The notes below the pieces were generated by a model, which was not told where the DNA came from, did not search any database, and saw only the letters and a list, made by a program, of their open reading frames with translations. Of a DNA stretch of 33,506 nt, positions 22,863 through 31,225 are shown one piece after another (position 1 is the stretch's first letter; the number at the start of each line of letters is the position of its first letter). The stretch spans positions 1 to 33,506 of the forward strand of contig JALWRC010000108.1 of NCBI GenBank assembly GCA_027080725.1, given 5' to 3'. This DNA is from Saprospiraceae bacterium. Its GTDB lineage: Bacteria > Bacteroidota > Bacteroidia > Chitinophagales > Saprospiraceae. A program made the position numbers and the translations under genes.

Positions 22863-23831
22863 ATGAAAAATAAACTCCAGTTGTTTGCAAAAGGGATATC
22901 TATGGGGATTGCAGAAGTCATCCCGGGTGTATCCGGAGGAACTCTTGCGTTCATTACGGGCATATACGAGCATTTACTAGAAAGCATCAGCGCTATTTTT
23001 AAAATGGAGACCATTTATCAATTGCGCTCAAGGGCCTTCAAAAATTTATGGGAACGTATCGATGGCCCCTTCCTATTGAGCTTAATGTTAGGGATGCTAA
23101 CCGGTGTGGCTATTGGTGTGGCAAGTGTTGTTTCCCTTTTGACTAAATATCCACCGGTGATTTGGTCATTTTTCTTTGGGCTTATCCTCGGTTCGGTAGT
23201 GTACATCGGGCGACGGATAAAAAACTGGAACATTTACAAAGCTCTGGGGTTGCTTTGTGGAGCAGGTTTTGCATGGTACATTACGGGACTTCCTATACAA
23301 GAGGCACACTCTTCAATGTGGTATGTCTTCTTGAGTGGAGCTATCGCCATTTCTGCCCTTGTCCTTCCCGGGATATCAGGGAGTTTCATGTTGCTGATTA
23401 TGGGTATGTATCTTTATATCATAGATGAGAATCTCAAGGGATTCTTTCAGAATCCGGGAGTGGGTAAGTTGGTAGTGATTATTGTATTTACTGCCGGAGC
23501 GCTCACCGGTCTGATTTCTGTAGTGCGATTACTCCACTATTTGCTAAAGAAGCACCATGACCTTGTTCTTTCGATTCTCACGGGTTTTATGTTGGGGTCG
23601 CTCCATAAGATTTGGCCCTGGAAGAATGTAGTTGCTTGGTTAAACAAGGACACACACGAAATCATCACAGGCCCTATAAAGCAAGATGTAGCTTATAAGA
23701 TTATTCAGACACAAAATGTTTGGCCGGATGCATATACGATGTCCTCTCCAATGTTAACTACCTCTATCGCAGCGCTTCTGATAGGGGTCGCGACAGTACT
23801 AGGGATAGAATATTTCGCCGGGAAACATTAG
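22863..23831 (+). CDS. popT: DUF368 membrane protein (PopT-type polyprenyl-phosphate transporter)
   Basis: A 322-aa inner-membrane protein with about eight or nine hydrophobic segments. The DUF368 signature is present near the start: GISMGIAEVIPGVSGGTLAFI (residues about 11-31), with a second related re-entrant-like block, ALVLPGISGSFMLLIMGMYLY, near 165, the two-fold pattern expected of the family. DUF368 proteins (PopT) have been linked to returning undecaprenyl phosphate to the inner leaflet after peptidoglycan and glycan assembly. The gene starts 64 bp after pyrB with no clear promoter and may be in the same transcript. A bidirectional terminator (24014-24047) ends it; the 180 bp between contain only an imperfect inverted repeat at 23896-23929. 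Confidence 0.85.
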   Translation: MKNKLQLFAKGISMGIAEVIPGVSGGTLAFITGIYEHLLESISAIFKMETIYQLRSRAFKNLWERIDGPFLLSLMLGMLTGVAIGVASVVSLLTKYPPVIWSFFFGLILGSVVYIGRRIKNWNIYKALGLLCGAGFAWYITGLPIQEAHSSMWYVFLSGAIAISALVLPGISGSFMLLIMGMYLYIIDENLKGFFQNPGVGKLVVIIVFTAGALTGLISVVRLLHYLLKKHHDLVLSILTGFMLGSLHKIWPWKNVVAWLNKDTHEIITGPIKQDVAYKIIQTQNVWPDAYTMSSPMLTTSIAALLIGVATVLGIEYFAGKH

Positions 23832-24013
23832 CACAATGCTCATATAACAACAACGCATATAAATTTGCTTTTTTCATCGGACTCTTACCCCTACTCCTAT
23901 AAATAATGTAACACTAAAGACATTATAGGTCGCATCTCCGTATTTTCTTTTATAGCACCGCGAGTCAGGGGATAAGACCTCTTTTAGCACGATATGAATT
24001 CACCGATACACAA

Positions 24014-24047
24014 AAAAGGCATAGCATCAGATGAAGCTATGCCTTTT
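24014..24047. terminator. bidirectional terminator between popT-like gene and arsR-type genes
   Basis: AAAAGGCATAGC (24014-24025) pairs fully with GCTATGCCTTTT (24036-24047) around a 10-nt loop. A-runs on one side and T-runs on the other serve both convergent genes. Confidence 0.9.
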
Positions 24048-24073
24048 AATCTTTATAAAACTGACTTATAAGC

Positions 24074-24412
24074 TTAATTCGTTTTCTTAGCCAACAACCA
24101 GGATTGCTCCTTTTTTAAAAAATTATTGACAGCTCTATTCGCTCTGGATACGACATCGTAATCGATGGAATAGTACTTAAATTTTCCCTCTTTTTCAAAT
24201 TTCAATACCCCTGCATTTCTCAAAACTCCGAGATGTTGGGAGGTAATGGACTGTTCGAGCTCTAATGTCCGGTAGATTTTTCGCACATGAGTTTTCCCCT
24301 CCCCATCAATAAACTCCAACAATTTTAGCCGAAGTGGGTGAGCAAGTGCCCGCATCAATTCGACACAATAATCGAGTTTGTCATAACGTATAACAATCTT
24401 AGTCTTTCCCAT
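24074..24412 (-). CDS. ArsR-family winged-helix regulator (first of two)
   Basis: A 112-aa transcription regulator. The helix-turn-helix lies at about 42-75 (RKIYRTLELEQSITSQHLGVLRNAGVL), followed by the beta-wing KFEKEGKFKYYSID. The metal-binding ELCVCD of classical ArsR is missing, so it may sense another signal; Cys17 is its only cysteine. The neighbouring 24638 gene is a paralogue, sharing LEQS(I/V)xSQHL and GKF-x-YYS. Neither is next to an obvious target such as an efflux pump; they lie between the popT-like gene and tsaB, in opposite orientation to the former. Its own -7 box is at 24463. Confidence 0.85.
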   Translation of the reverse strand: MGKTKIVIRYDKLDYCVELMRALAHPLRLKLLEFIDGEGKTHVRKIYRTLELEQSITSQHLGVLRNAGVLKFEKEGKFKYYSIDYDVVSRANRAVNNFLKKEQSWLLAKKTN

Positions 24413-24462
24413 CTAGTTTTCCTATTTTGAGTTCTTTGTAGTTTTATAATCACCTTAGGTTG

Positions 24463-24470
24463 CAAATTTA
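24463..24470 (-). promoter_or_regulatory. -7 box for the first ArsR-type gene
   Basis: TAAATTTG on the minus strand fits TAnnTTTG, with a start near 24458 and a leader of about 45 nt. No -33 box is seen. Confidence 0.4.
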
Positions 24471-24637
24471 TGAACATTTCGCAAACCCCAACTAAAATCA
24501 CATTAGTTTTTTTTGTAATTTATAAAAGAAATAGGTCGATGGCCACCAAAGACTGGTTAAATCGTAATCGAATTAGTGCATATTGTCATTATTTTGAGGA
24601 TATTTTTAATGATTTTTGTCAGTTTCAGGTAAAATTA

Positions 24638-24979
24638 CTATTTTCCGACAAGCTCTTCGATCAATCTGGCAATCTGCTCCAGCCTGTCCCGATCTAAGGA
24701 ATAATAGATAAACTTACCTTGTCTATCCGTCTTCACCACTCCGGCGCGACGAATAATGGCTAGATGTTGAGAAGCTACAGACTGTTCTAAACGAAGTTTG
24801 ATATAAATATCAGTCACCGTCATCTGTTCATACTCATCCAAAAGATCAATAATCCGTTGACGCAACTTGTGGTTAATCGCTCTTAGAACGAGCACCGCTT
24901 TGCGCAACTTTGCATAATCCAATGGAATATTGGAGCCTCCTTTTTTTAGAATTACGGTTTCGTTTTTCTTACTTTTCAT
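24638..24979 (-). CDS. ArsR-family winged-helix regulator (second of two)
   Basis: A 113-aa paralogue of the gene at 24074. After a basic N-terminal tail (MKSKKNETVILKKGGS) comes a helix-turn-helix at about 55-85 (TDIYIKLRLEQSVASQHLAIIRRAGVV) and a wing GKFIYYSLD. There is no cysteine at all and no metal-binding motif, so it cannot be a classical cysteine-based sensor. The two copies differ clearly outside the DNA-binding region, suggesting an old duplication and possibly different targets or a heterodimer. The upstream CACTTTTG near 25010 is one base from a -7 box. Confidence 0.85.
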   Translation of the reverse strand: MKSKKNETVILKKGGSNIPLDYAKLRKAVLVLRAINHKLRQRIIDLLDEYEQMTVTDIYIKLRLEQSVASQHLAIIRRAGVVKTDRQGKFIYYSLDRDRLEQIARLIEELVGK

Positions 24980-25132
24980 GTTTTACAAAGTTTGTTAGTT
25001 CTCGGAATACAAAAGTGATAGGGGAAATCGCGTTCCAAAAAGTCTTTTGGCCCACATTTTTTCAAAAAAAAACTAACAATAAATCACTCAATCGCCAACA
25101 CGCATGTGTAATTAACTGATTTTGTGCTAATT

Positions 25133-25831
25133 TTAGAATAAAGATTTTTTTGAGATGGTAATGTTGGGAGACTTCAAATAATGGGGTTCAAAATAAGCGA
25201 GGTCCACAAAGTCTTTATTTAAGCAGGCCCTCCAAGCCGCCGGAATCATATTGGAGGCGCGCACTGGTACCTCCATATGTTCAATGGTAGAGGGTTTAAA
25301 ATGAGCTACAAACTTATCGGCTCCCGGCCCGCCAACAACTATTCTATCCGCTTCCTCCAAGTAAGATAAAAACACTTTTTCCTCCAAAATCAAAGCGTGA
25401 ATTGGATGTATCTCTCTGCCAGCACCATCGTACAAAGCAGTATAGACTTCCATTCTACGGGCGTCCAACATAGGGACATAATACGTCCTCCTGTCATTTT
25501 TTCCTTCCCGCTCTATCATCTTGTCCGCGATACCACGCAATGTACTCACCGCTATTAATGGGAGCCCTCCGGCATAGCATATTCCCTTAGCAGTAGAAAC
25601 TCCTACTCTAAGCCCGGTATAAGACCCCGGGCCGGCACTTACTGCCACTGCACTAAGATTGCGAATAGATACATCGCACTCCTTCAACAAGGCTTCTATT
25701 AGTACAGTCAGCATCCTTGTATGGCTCATGGGTTCATTGGCCACACGCTCGCCGATAAAATCGGCTCCATCTTGTAGGGAAACGGCACACACATCGGTGC
25801 TGGTCTCAATATTTAAAATCAGTTCAGGCAA
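25133..25831 (-). CDS. tsaB: tRNA threonylcarbamoyladenosine biosynthesis protein TsaB
   Basis: Scaffold partner of TsaD and TsaE in making t6A37 on tRNAs that read ANN codons. The 232-aa protein has an ASKHA-type fold start (LILNIETSTDVCAVSL), SAGPGSYTGLRVGVSTAKGI (about 65-84), and PMLDARRMEVYTALYD, all TsaB signatures. The best start is TTG at 25831; no ATG with matching N-terminus exists nearby. It follows ctpA by 44 bp and probably shares its transcript. Confidence 0.92.
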   Translation of the reverse strand: MPELILNIETSTDVCAVSLQDGADFIGERVANEPMSHTRMLTVLIEALLKECDVSIRNLSAVAVSAGPGSYTGLRVGVSTAKGICYAGGLPLIAVSTLRGIADKMIEREGKNDRRTYYVPMLDARRMEVYTALYDGAGREIHPIHALILEEKVFLSYLEEADRIVVGGPGADKFVAHFKPSTIEHMEVPVRASNMIPAAWRACLNKDFVDLAYFEPHYLKSPNITISKKSLF

Positions 25832-25875
25832 TAAAACTCGTCTTTATGTCTTTCTTACTAAAATACTACCCACCG

Positions 25876-27516
25876 TTACGGCTGAAGCAGTTTGCGGTAA
25901 GTTTGCTTATCATTGAGTAAATCAATAGCGGCAGTCACTTCCGGATCATTAGAGAGATTATGTCGTTTTACCCCTTTGATGTAATAATTGCGTCCTATTA
26001 CATCGCGCTCAATAAGATGAACAATCTCTGATTTGGCATCCATCAAAAGCTTTTCCTGCTGACCCGGCAAAGCCTGTTCAAGTGCCTTCAACTCCCGCTC
26101 TATAGAAGATACAAGCCCATCTTTTTCCGCTTTTTTTCGCAAGGCATTAATCGCCTCCTTCGTCTCCCCCTCAAAAACATAATTAGACTCCGACAAATAC
26201 TTCTTAAACATATCGAAAACTGCTTCCTTACATCCCATCGAATCACATTGGGCGTTCAAATCCTCTTTATACTTGGTCACAAACTTAAAGATCATATAAT
26301 TACGCTGCAAATCCCAAACGATGGAAGGATGCTTTGGTTTGGGAAGTTTGACATCGGGTGTCACCGCCCCGCCACCATAGACAGACCTTCCATTTTGTGT
26401 TTTAAAGAGCGTACGCAGCGAATCGGGTAGGTCCTTCTTTTCCCCGTGGTCGTAATATGCGCTTTGGATACAACGACCGCTCGGGGTATAATACTTAGCT
26501 GTCGTAAGTTTGACCTTAGAGTTGTAACCGATATCAAAGGTATTTTGCACGAGCCCTTTGCCATAGGTCCGTTGGCCCATTATGACTCCCCGGTCCAGAT
26601 CCTGCGTCACTCCACTGACGATCTCTGAAGCAGAAGCAGAATGCGCATTGACCAACACCACCAATGGTATCGTATCGTCGATAGCACTATGCGGCGTCAG
26701 GTACTCTCTTCGACTATCCGGAAGCCGTCCTTTGGTGAAAACGACCAATTGACGAGCGGGGTTAAACACATTGACCACCCCAACTGCTTCCCGGAGGAGT
26801 CCACCACCATTCTCTCTCAGGTCCAGGATTACACCTTTAATCCCCTCCTCCTTTTCCATGCGTTGCAAGGCTCGTCCTACATTCTTGCCGGCATTTTGGG
26901 TAAAGGTCGTCAAGGAAATATATCCGATCCCATCTCGCACGACCCCACTATACGGCACGTTAGGGATGTGGACTTCTCCTCGCGTCACTTCCACTTCCCG
27001 CATTTCTTGGCTGCCGATATTTCTAACTTTGACCTTCACCTTACTATCGGGAGCGCCCCGCATTATCCTGGTCACTTCCCGTGTGGTCTTTCCCCGAAGA
27101 TCCTTCCCTTCGATGGCGATGATTTGGTCTCCCACCTCTAAACCGGCCTTCTTTGCAGGCGAATCTTCGTACATTCCCGTAATGGTGACATAGTCATCAA
27201 TCTGCCGGACTGTCGCCCCGATGCCATCGTACTTGCCGTCCACTTCCAGTCGATAATTCTCCACATCTGTCTCAGAAATAAAGCGTGTAAACGGGTCGAG
27301 TGATTTGGTCATGGCATCGAGGCCCCGCTTCATCAAATCTGCCGGATCGATTTCGTCGACATAATTGGCATTGAGCTGCTTGTATGCATTGGCGAAGAGC
27401 TCGATACTCTTGGTTATTTCAAAATACTTGTCTCTCACCGGTTTGAAAGCGACCAGCGAAAGCCCTAAAAATCCTATCAGAAGCACATTTCTCAATAATC
27501 TAAACCTGTTGTTCAT
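25876..27516 (-). CDS. ctpA: S41-family C-terminal processing peptidase (CtpA/Prc type)
   Basis: Envelope serine protease that trims protein C-termini. Starting at ATG 27516 (MNNRFRLLRNVLLIGFLGLS) gives 546 aa; a GTG three codons earlier is an alternative. Residues 8-24 are a signal peptide or anchor. A helical stretch precedes a PDZ domain (about 93-185; DGIGATVRQIDD, AGLEVGDQIIAIEGKDL) and the S41 catalytic domain with the SASASE motif (293-298) and Lys320 in TYGKG, the expected Ser/Lys dyad. The C-terminal 200 residues are charged and helical, as in many Bacteroidota versions. It is followed closely by tsaB; no clear promoter was found upstream. Confidence 0.93.
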   Translation of the reverse strand: MNNRFRLLRNVLLIGFLGLSLVAFKPVRDKYFEITKSIELFANAYKQLNANYVDEIDPADLMKRGLDAMTKSLDPFTRFISETDVENYRLEVDGKYDGIGATVRQIDDYVTITGMYEDSPAKKAGLEVGDQIIAIEGKDLRGKTTREVTRIMRGAPDSKVKVKVRNIGSQEMREVEVTRGEVHIPNVPYSGVVRDGIGYISLTTFTQNAGKNVGRALQRMEKEEGIKGVILDLRENGGGLLREAVGVVNVFNPARQLVVFTKGRLPDSRREYLTPHSAIDDTIPLVVLVNAHSASASEIVSGVTQDLDRGVIMGQRTYGKGLVQNTFDIGYNSKVKLTTAKYYTPSGRCIQSAYYDHGEKKDLPDSLRTLFKTQNGRSVYGGGAVTPDVKLPKPKHPSIVWDLQRNYMIFKFVTKYKEDLNAQCDSMGCKEAVFDMFKKYLSESNYVFEGETKEAINALRKKAEKDGLVSSIERELKALEQALPGQQEKLLMDAKSEIVHLIERDVIGRNYYIKGVKRHNLSNDPEVTAAIDLLNDKQTYRKLLQP

Positions 27517-27601
27517 AATACACACTTAATTTCACTTTTCCAATGCCCTAATAACGAAGGGGAACGGATTAATATTTCACAATAAAGAGTATGGCACAAT
27601 A

Positions 27602-28405
27602 TCAATCGGCCTCCTCCAGAAATTCAAAAACTGCATTATAAAAAATTTCCGGCTGCTCGGCATGAACCCAATGACCTGCCCCCGGAATAACTTCTAATAC
27701 AGCTCTCGGAAAATGCTGCTTGAACAGCTCAAAGTCCCTGTCGGACACATAAGCACTTTTGCCCCCTTTAACCAATAGGGCCGGTATCCCATGGGGCCCT
27801 CCCGGATCCACCGCTGCAATCAACCTTGGATAGTGCAACTTAAAGGCTTGGAGGTTAAGCTTCCATTCGAACCCTCCGTCCTTACAGCGTTTCAAATTTT
27901 TCATCAGAAAAAGAGCAATGGCCCGGGACGGCACCATCGTCATCAATTGCGCTTCGATCTCCTGCCTGGTGGCGACGGCAAGGTCAACGCGAGTGAAGGC
28001 CTCCAAGATACTCAGATGTCCCGGAGGATATGCCCTCGGGGCAATATCTACGACCACTATTTTATCCATCCTCTCCGGATACTTCGCGGCAAATGCCATT
28101 GCCGTCTTCCCCCCCATCGAATGCCCCATCAATGTTGCTCTCTCCATGCCCTCCTCCTCCATTAGCAGTCCGACATCTTCCGCCATGAGATCATAATTCA
28201 TCTCAGAGGTATGAGGTGAACGCCCGTGATTGCGCGCGTCAACGAGAAAAACCCGGTAATAATCGGACAAGCGCCGCCCGAGTGTTTGCCAGTTGTCTGA
28301 CATCCCAAACATCCCATGAAGGATGATAAGAGGCGGGCCACTGTCGCCCAATCTTTTGCGGAACAATGACACCGGCGCTCCGGACAATAATTTTTGATGT
28401 GCCAT
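27602..28405 (-). CDS. alpha/beta-hydrolase, esterase YbfF-like
   Basis: A 267-aa cytosolic hydrolase. The oxyanion segment ILHGMFGMSDNW (28-39) is followed by VDARNHGRSPH (55-65), the nucleophile elbow GHSMGGK (94-100, Ser96), and the catalytic His245 in GAGHWVHAEQP. A probable acid lies around 210-220 (YVSDRDFE). The arrangement, including DxRNHG and GHSMGGK, is that of YbfF-like acyl esterases. The physiological substrate is unknown. An exact copy of the dispersed 12-mer is 6 bp upstream of its start. The gene appears to stand alone, between ctpA and a remnant. Confidence 0.85.
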   Translation of the reverse strand: MAHQKLLSGAPVSLFRKRLGDSGPPLIILHGMFGMSDNWQTLGRRLSDYYRVFLVDARNHGRSPHTSEMNYDLMAEDVGLLMEEEGMERATLMGHSMGGKTAMAFAAKYPERMDKIVVVDIAPRAYPPGHLSILEAFTRVDLAVATRQEIEAQLMTMVPSRAIALFLMKNLKRCKDGGFEWKLNLQAFKLHYPRLIAAVDPGGPHGIPALLVKGGKSAYVSDRDFELFKQHFPRAVLEVIPGAGHWVHAEQPEIFYNAVFEFLEEAD

Positions 28406-28411
28406 TTTTAT

Positions 28412-28423
28412 GGTATGAAATGG
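28412..28423 (+). repeat. dispersed 12-mer GGTATGAAATGG, exact copy
   Basis: Exact plus-strand copy, 6 bp upstream of the start codon of the minus-strand esterase gene. Confidence 0.75.
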
Positions 28424-28431
28424 TGAAGTCT

Positions 28432-28608
28432 CTACAAAAAATACACTCCTACAAACCGCAAACCTAACATTGCTATATGGTCGACGTCTAATGAAGCGCT
28501 ATAGCCTGATTTCAAAACATCAGAGAAGGACTTTTGTTTTGCTTCCACTTTCTCCCAAGGTAAGAAAAGCCGGAATGCATCGCCCTGTACTCCCACTTCA
28601 AAGACCAT
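28432..28608 (-). pseudogene. 58-codon frame, possibly the tail of an outer-membrane protein gene
   Basis: A minus-strand frame of 58 codons begins at ATG 28608 inside the last codons of xthA (11-bp overlap) and ends at TAG 28432. The peptide is protein-like, with alternating hydrophobic strands and no stops: it includes GDAFRLFLPWEKVEAKQKSF and ends IAMLGLRFVGVYFL. The last strand and terminal aromatic/leucine resemble the final strand of an outer-membrane barrel. It could be a small translated gene coupled to xthA or the 3' remnant of a larger gene left after rearrangement. Function unknown. Confidence 0.35.
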
Positions 28609-29365
28609 CAAATTCCACCACCACCGGACAGTGGTCCGACTGCATGGCTTCATTGGCATGACGGGCCGAGATTATCTTACTCGACAAATCCGGGGTAACA
28701 CAAAGGTAATCGATGCGCCAGCCTTTATTCTTAGCGCGCGCTCCGGCACGGTAGGTCCACCACGAAAAGGATACCGTATCCGGATGGATGTACCGGTACG
28801 CATCGACAAAACGGCTCTTGCAAATAGCATCCAACCAGGCGCGCTCCTCCGGGCGATATCCGGAAGGGTTGTCCTTCCTGTCCGGATTGTGAATGTCGAG
28901 GCGGGTGTGCACAATATTGTAATCCCCTCCTACGATAAGCGAAGGGTGTTCCTTTAGTTTTTCATCAAGATAGTGTTCAAAATCGAATAAAAACTGCATT
29001 TTAAAGGCGTGCCTCTCCTCGCCACTGCTTCCCGAAGGGATATAAACATTGACCACGGCAAAATCCCCAAAATCCGTAAGGAGCACACGCCCCTCCCGGT
29101 CGTAGATATCCATCCCCATTTGATGTTGTATGGCGATTGGTTTTCGCTTGGTCAAGGTGGCGACTCCGCTATAGCCCTTCTTCTCTGCATAACTCCAATA
29201 GGTATGATACCCCAAAGCTTCAAACTGGGACACATCCACTTGCCCCTCTTGTATTTTAGTCTCCTGTAGTAGCAAGATATCCGGCTGCTCTTCCACTATC
29301 CACTCCAAGATGCCCTTTTTCAATGCAGCCCGGAGACCGTTTACGTTATAGGTTGCGATTTTCAT
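28598..29365 (-). CDS. xthA: exodeoxyribonuclease III (AP endonuclease)
   Basis: Base-excision repair nuclease of the exonuclease III type, acting on abasic DNA. The 255-aa protein starts MKIATYNVNGLRAALKKG; the metal-binding Glu35 is in LLLQETKIQ, Asn at GGDYNIVH, and the C-terminal DY and SDHCPVV motifs (RIDYLCV about 225; QSDHCPVV about 244-251) complete the active site. Length is normal. Its only upstream sequence is 30 bp after the tRNA terminator, so it depends either on leak-through or on a short promoter that I cannot identify. A small overlapping frame follows its end. Confidence 0.95.
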   Translation of the reverse strand: MKIATYNVNGLRAALKKGILEWIVEEQPDILLLQETKIQEGQVDVSQFEALGYHTYWSYAEKKGYSGVATLTKRKPIAIQHQMGMDIYDREGRVLLTDFGDFAVVNVYIPSGSSGEERHAFKMQFLFDFEHYLDEKLKEHPSLIVGGDYNIVHTRLDIHNPDRKDNPSGYRPEERAWLDAICKSRFVDAYRYIHPDTVSFSWWTYRAGARAKNKGWRIDYLCVTPDLSSKIISARHANEAMQSDHCPVVVEFDGL

Positions 29366-29391
29366 ATTCTATCGAATTCAATAGGGTTTAA

Positions 29392-29421
29392 AGAAAAAGC
29401 CTGTCCAAACGAACAGGCTTT
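29392..29421 (-). terminator. terminator of the initiator tRNA gene
   Basis: On the minus strand a 9-bp stem AAAGCCTGT/ACAGGCTTT (29396-29404 with 29413-29421, 8-nt loop) is followed by a T-rich run. It lies 7 bp after the tRNA and 30 bp before xthA. Confidence 0.8.
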
Positions 29422-29427
29422 CCTTAG

Positions 29428-29500
<73 letters not shown>

Positions 29501-29548
29501 ATATGTTATTCTTTTCTTTTCTTACTGCCCATACTTTCTATGGGACTG

Positions 29549-29556
29549 CAAAGATA
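29549..29556 (-). promoter_or_regulatory. -7 box for the initiator tRNA gene
   Basis: The minus strand reads TATCTTTG, a perfect TAnnTTTG. The start would be near 29544, leaving about 44 nt to be trimmed from the tRNA 5' end. No -33 TTTG was found. Confidence 0.45.
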
Positions 29557-29703
29557 CAATACATTATTGATACGGGATGCATTTTCTGCTTCCTTTTTTA
29601 CCAATTTACACTATTATTGCAACCAATAATGCAGATAGTCCGGGATCCGTGCGCCGGGATTCTAACCCTTCGGGAAAGGATGTAAGCTTCACTACAGAGT
29701 CCA

Positions 29704-29715
29704 CCATTTCATACC
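29704..29715 (-). repeat. dispersed 12-mer GGTATGAAATGG, exact copy
   Basis: Exact minus-strand copy in the tRNA-glmM gap, about 110 bp before glmM. Confidence 0.75.
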
Positions 29716-29824
29716 CCTTCATCATAAAACGCCCGAGCCCTCAACAAAACACCACAAATAGAGTTGTATACACCGAAAGAACAACGATACTATAATATAT
29801 TCACCAAACACCAAGCAATAGACA

Positions 29825-31216
29825 ATGACATTAATTAAATCTATCTCCGGCATTAGAGGCACCATCGGGGATCCTGCCGGACAAGGATTAACACCGATTG
29901 ACATCGTAGAATCTATCGCCGGTTATGGACAATGGATCAAGTCCCACAGTCCGGCCCAACGCCCGGTTGTCGTGATTGGGCGTGACGGACGCATCTCCGG
30001 ACCGATGGTCCACGGATTGGCGACCCATACACTCAATATGATGGGCATTGACGTATTGGATGCGGATCTATCCACGACTCCGACCATCGAAATGGCGGTG
30101 GGATGGATGAAGGCGGATGGCGGGATCATCATCACAGCAAGTCATAACCCAGCACATTGGAATGCATTAAAATTCCTCAACAACAAAGGGGAATTTATCT
30201 CAGCGGAGGATGGGCAGAGCATTTTGAATACCATTGCTCAAGGGAATATCGACTTTGCAAGTATAGAGCACTTAGGTACCACTCGCCCATTAGCTGACCT
30301 CTATCCCCGGCATGTCGAAGACATCTTGGCAATGCCTTTCGTACATGCCGGAGAGGTAAAGGATAAGGGCTACCGGGTAGTCGTCGACTGCATTAACAGC
30401 ACCGGGGCTTTGGCACTTCCACCCCTGCTCGAAGCGCTTGGTTGCGACTACGTACTGATCAACGATGAAGTAAACGGTCGATTTGCCCATACACCGGAGC
30501 CCTTGACCAAGCATCTTACCCAACTCAGCGACCGCGTCCAAAAAGAAGGGGCAGATCTCGGCATTGCAGTGGATCCGGATGTCGATAGACTGGTATTCAT
30601 GGACGAAGAGGGACAGCCCTTCAACGAGGAGTACACGTTGGTCGCCGTTGCGGATTACATATTATCACAACAGCCCGGCAATACGGTATCCAACCTGTCC
30701 TCTACACAAGCTTTGGCGGATGTCACTCATCAACACGGGGGGCAATATTTTGCTGCTGCCGTGGGCGAAGTTAATGTGGTCAATAAAATGAAAGAAGTCC
30801 ATGCCATTATTGGCGGCGAAGGCAATGGGGGCATCATCGCCCCGGATTTACATTATGGAAGGGATGCGCTGGCCGGTATTGCCTTGTTTTTGACCGGACT
30901 TGCGAAGCGGGGAGGCGCCGTCTCCCAGTGGAAAGCTGCCCTACCCCAGTATGAGATGTACAAGGACAAAATCCAACTCAACCCCGAATGGGATGTCCCT
31001 GCATTACTCCATCGTATGGCCAAAAAGTATCAACCCACCCAAGAGGTACTCACTATTGACGGGGTAAAAATTCTCTTCGAAGACCGTTGGGTACACCTCC
31101 GGCCTTCCAATACTGAGCCCATCATCCGGGTTTATACCGAAGCCCCGACGGCTGATGCTGCGGAGCAATTGGCAAAGCGATTCTCAAAAGAATTGATGGA
31201 GTTCATCGAAGGTTAA
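29825..31216 (+). CDS. glmM: phosphoglucosamine mutase
   Basis: Interconverts glucosamine-6-phosphate and glucosamine-1-phosphate for UDP-GlcNAc synthesis. The 463-aa protein belongs to the alpha-D-phosphohexomutases: phosphoserine loop TASHNPA (Ser106), metal site DPDVDR (250-255), sugar-specificity loop GGEGNGG, and phosphate-binding RPSNTEP near 425. The GEGNGG loop and the GlmU-like gene nearby favour GlmM over a general phosphomannomutase, though the fold alone does not settle the substrate. It is convergent with the SpeE-like gene, with only 9 bp between stops and no terminator. Confidence 0.88.
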   Translation: MTLIKSISGIRGTIGDPAGQGLTPIDIVESIAGYGQWIKSHSPAQRPVVVIGRDGRISGPMVHGLATHTLNMMGIDVLDADLSTTPTIEMAVGWMKADGGIIITASHNPAHWNALKFLNNKGEFISAEDGQSILNTIAQGNIDFASIEHLGTTRPLADLYPRHVEDILAMPFVHAGEVKDKGYRVVVDCINSTGALALPPLLEALGCDYVLINDEVNGRFAHTPEPLTKHLTQLSDRVQKEGADLGIAVDPDVDRLVFMDEEGQPFNEEYTLVAVADYILSQQPGNTVSNLSSTQALADVTHQHGGQYFAAAVGEVNVVNKMKEVHAIIGGEGNGGIIAPDLHYGRDALAGIALFLTGLAKRGGAVSQWKAALPQYEMYKDKIQLNPEWDVPALLHRMAKKYQPTQEVLTIDGVKILFEDRWVHLRPSNTEPIIRVYTEAPTADAAEQLAKRFSKELMEFIEG

Positions 31217-31225
31217 ACAAACCCA

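Larger units (their letters stand above)
29501..29824. other. gap between the tRNA and glmM
   Basis: No gene seen. It holds the tRNA -7 box, one exact 12-mer copy (29704), and a short stretch around 29640-29690 that looks a little like a degraded tRNA T-arm (see rejected items). No TAnnTTTG box was found before glmM. Confidence 0.5.

Noticed and set aside
23896-23929. Imperfect inverted repeat CCTAT..AATGT/ACATTATAGG downstream of the popT-like gene
   Set aside because: No T-run, and a better terminator follows at 24014; likely chance or minor 3' UTR structure.
29640-29690. tRNA-like stretch; the minus strand shows a GGGTTAGAATCCC T-arm look-alike
   Set aside because: No acceptor or D-arm partner could be paired, and the T-loop is altered; it may be a remnant but is not a tRNA gene.
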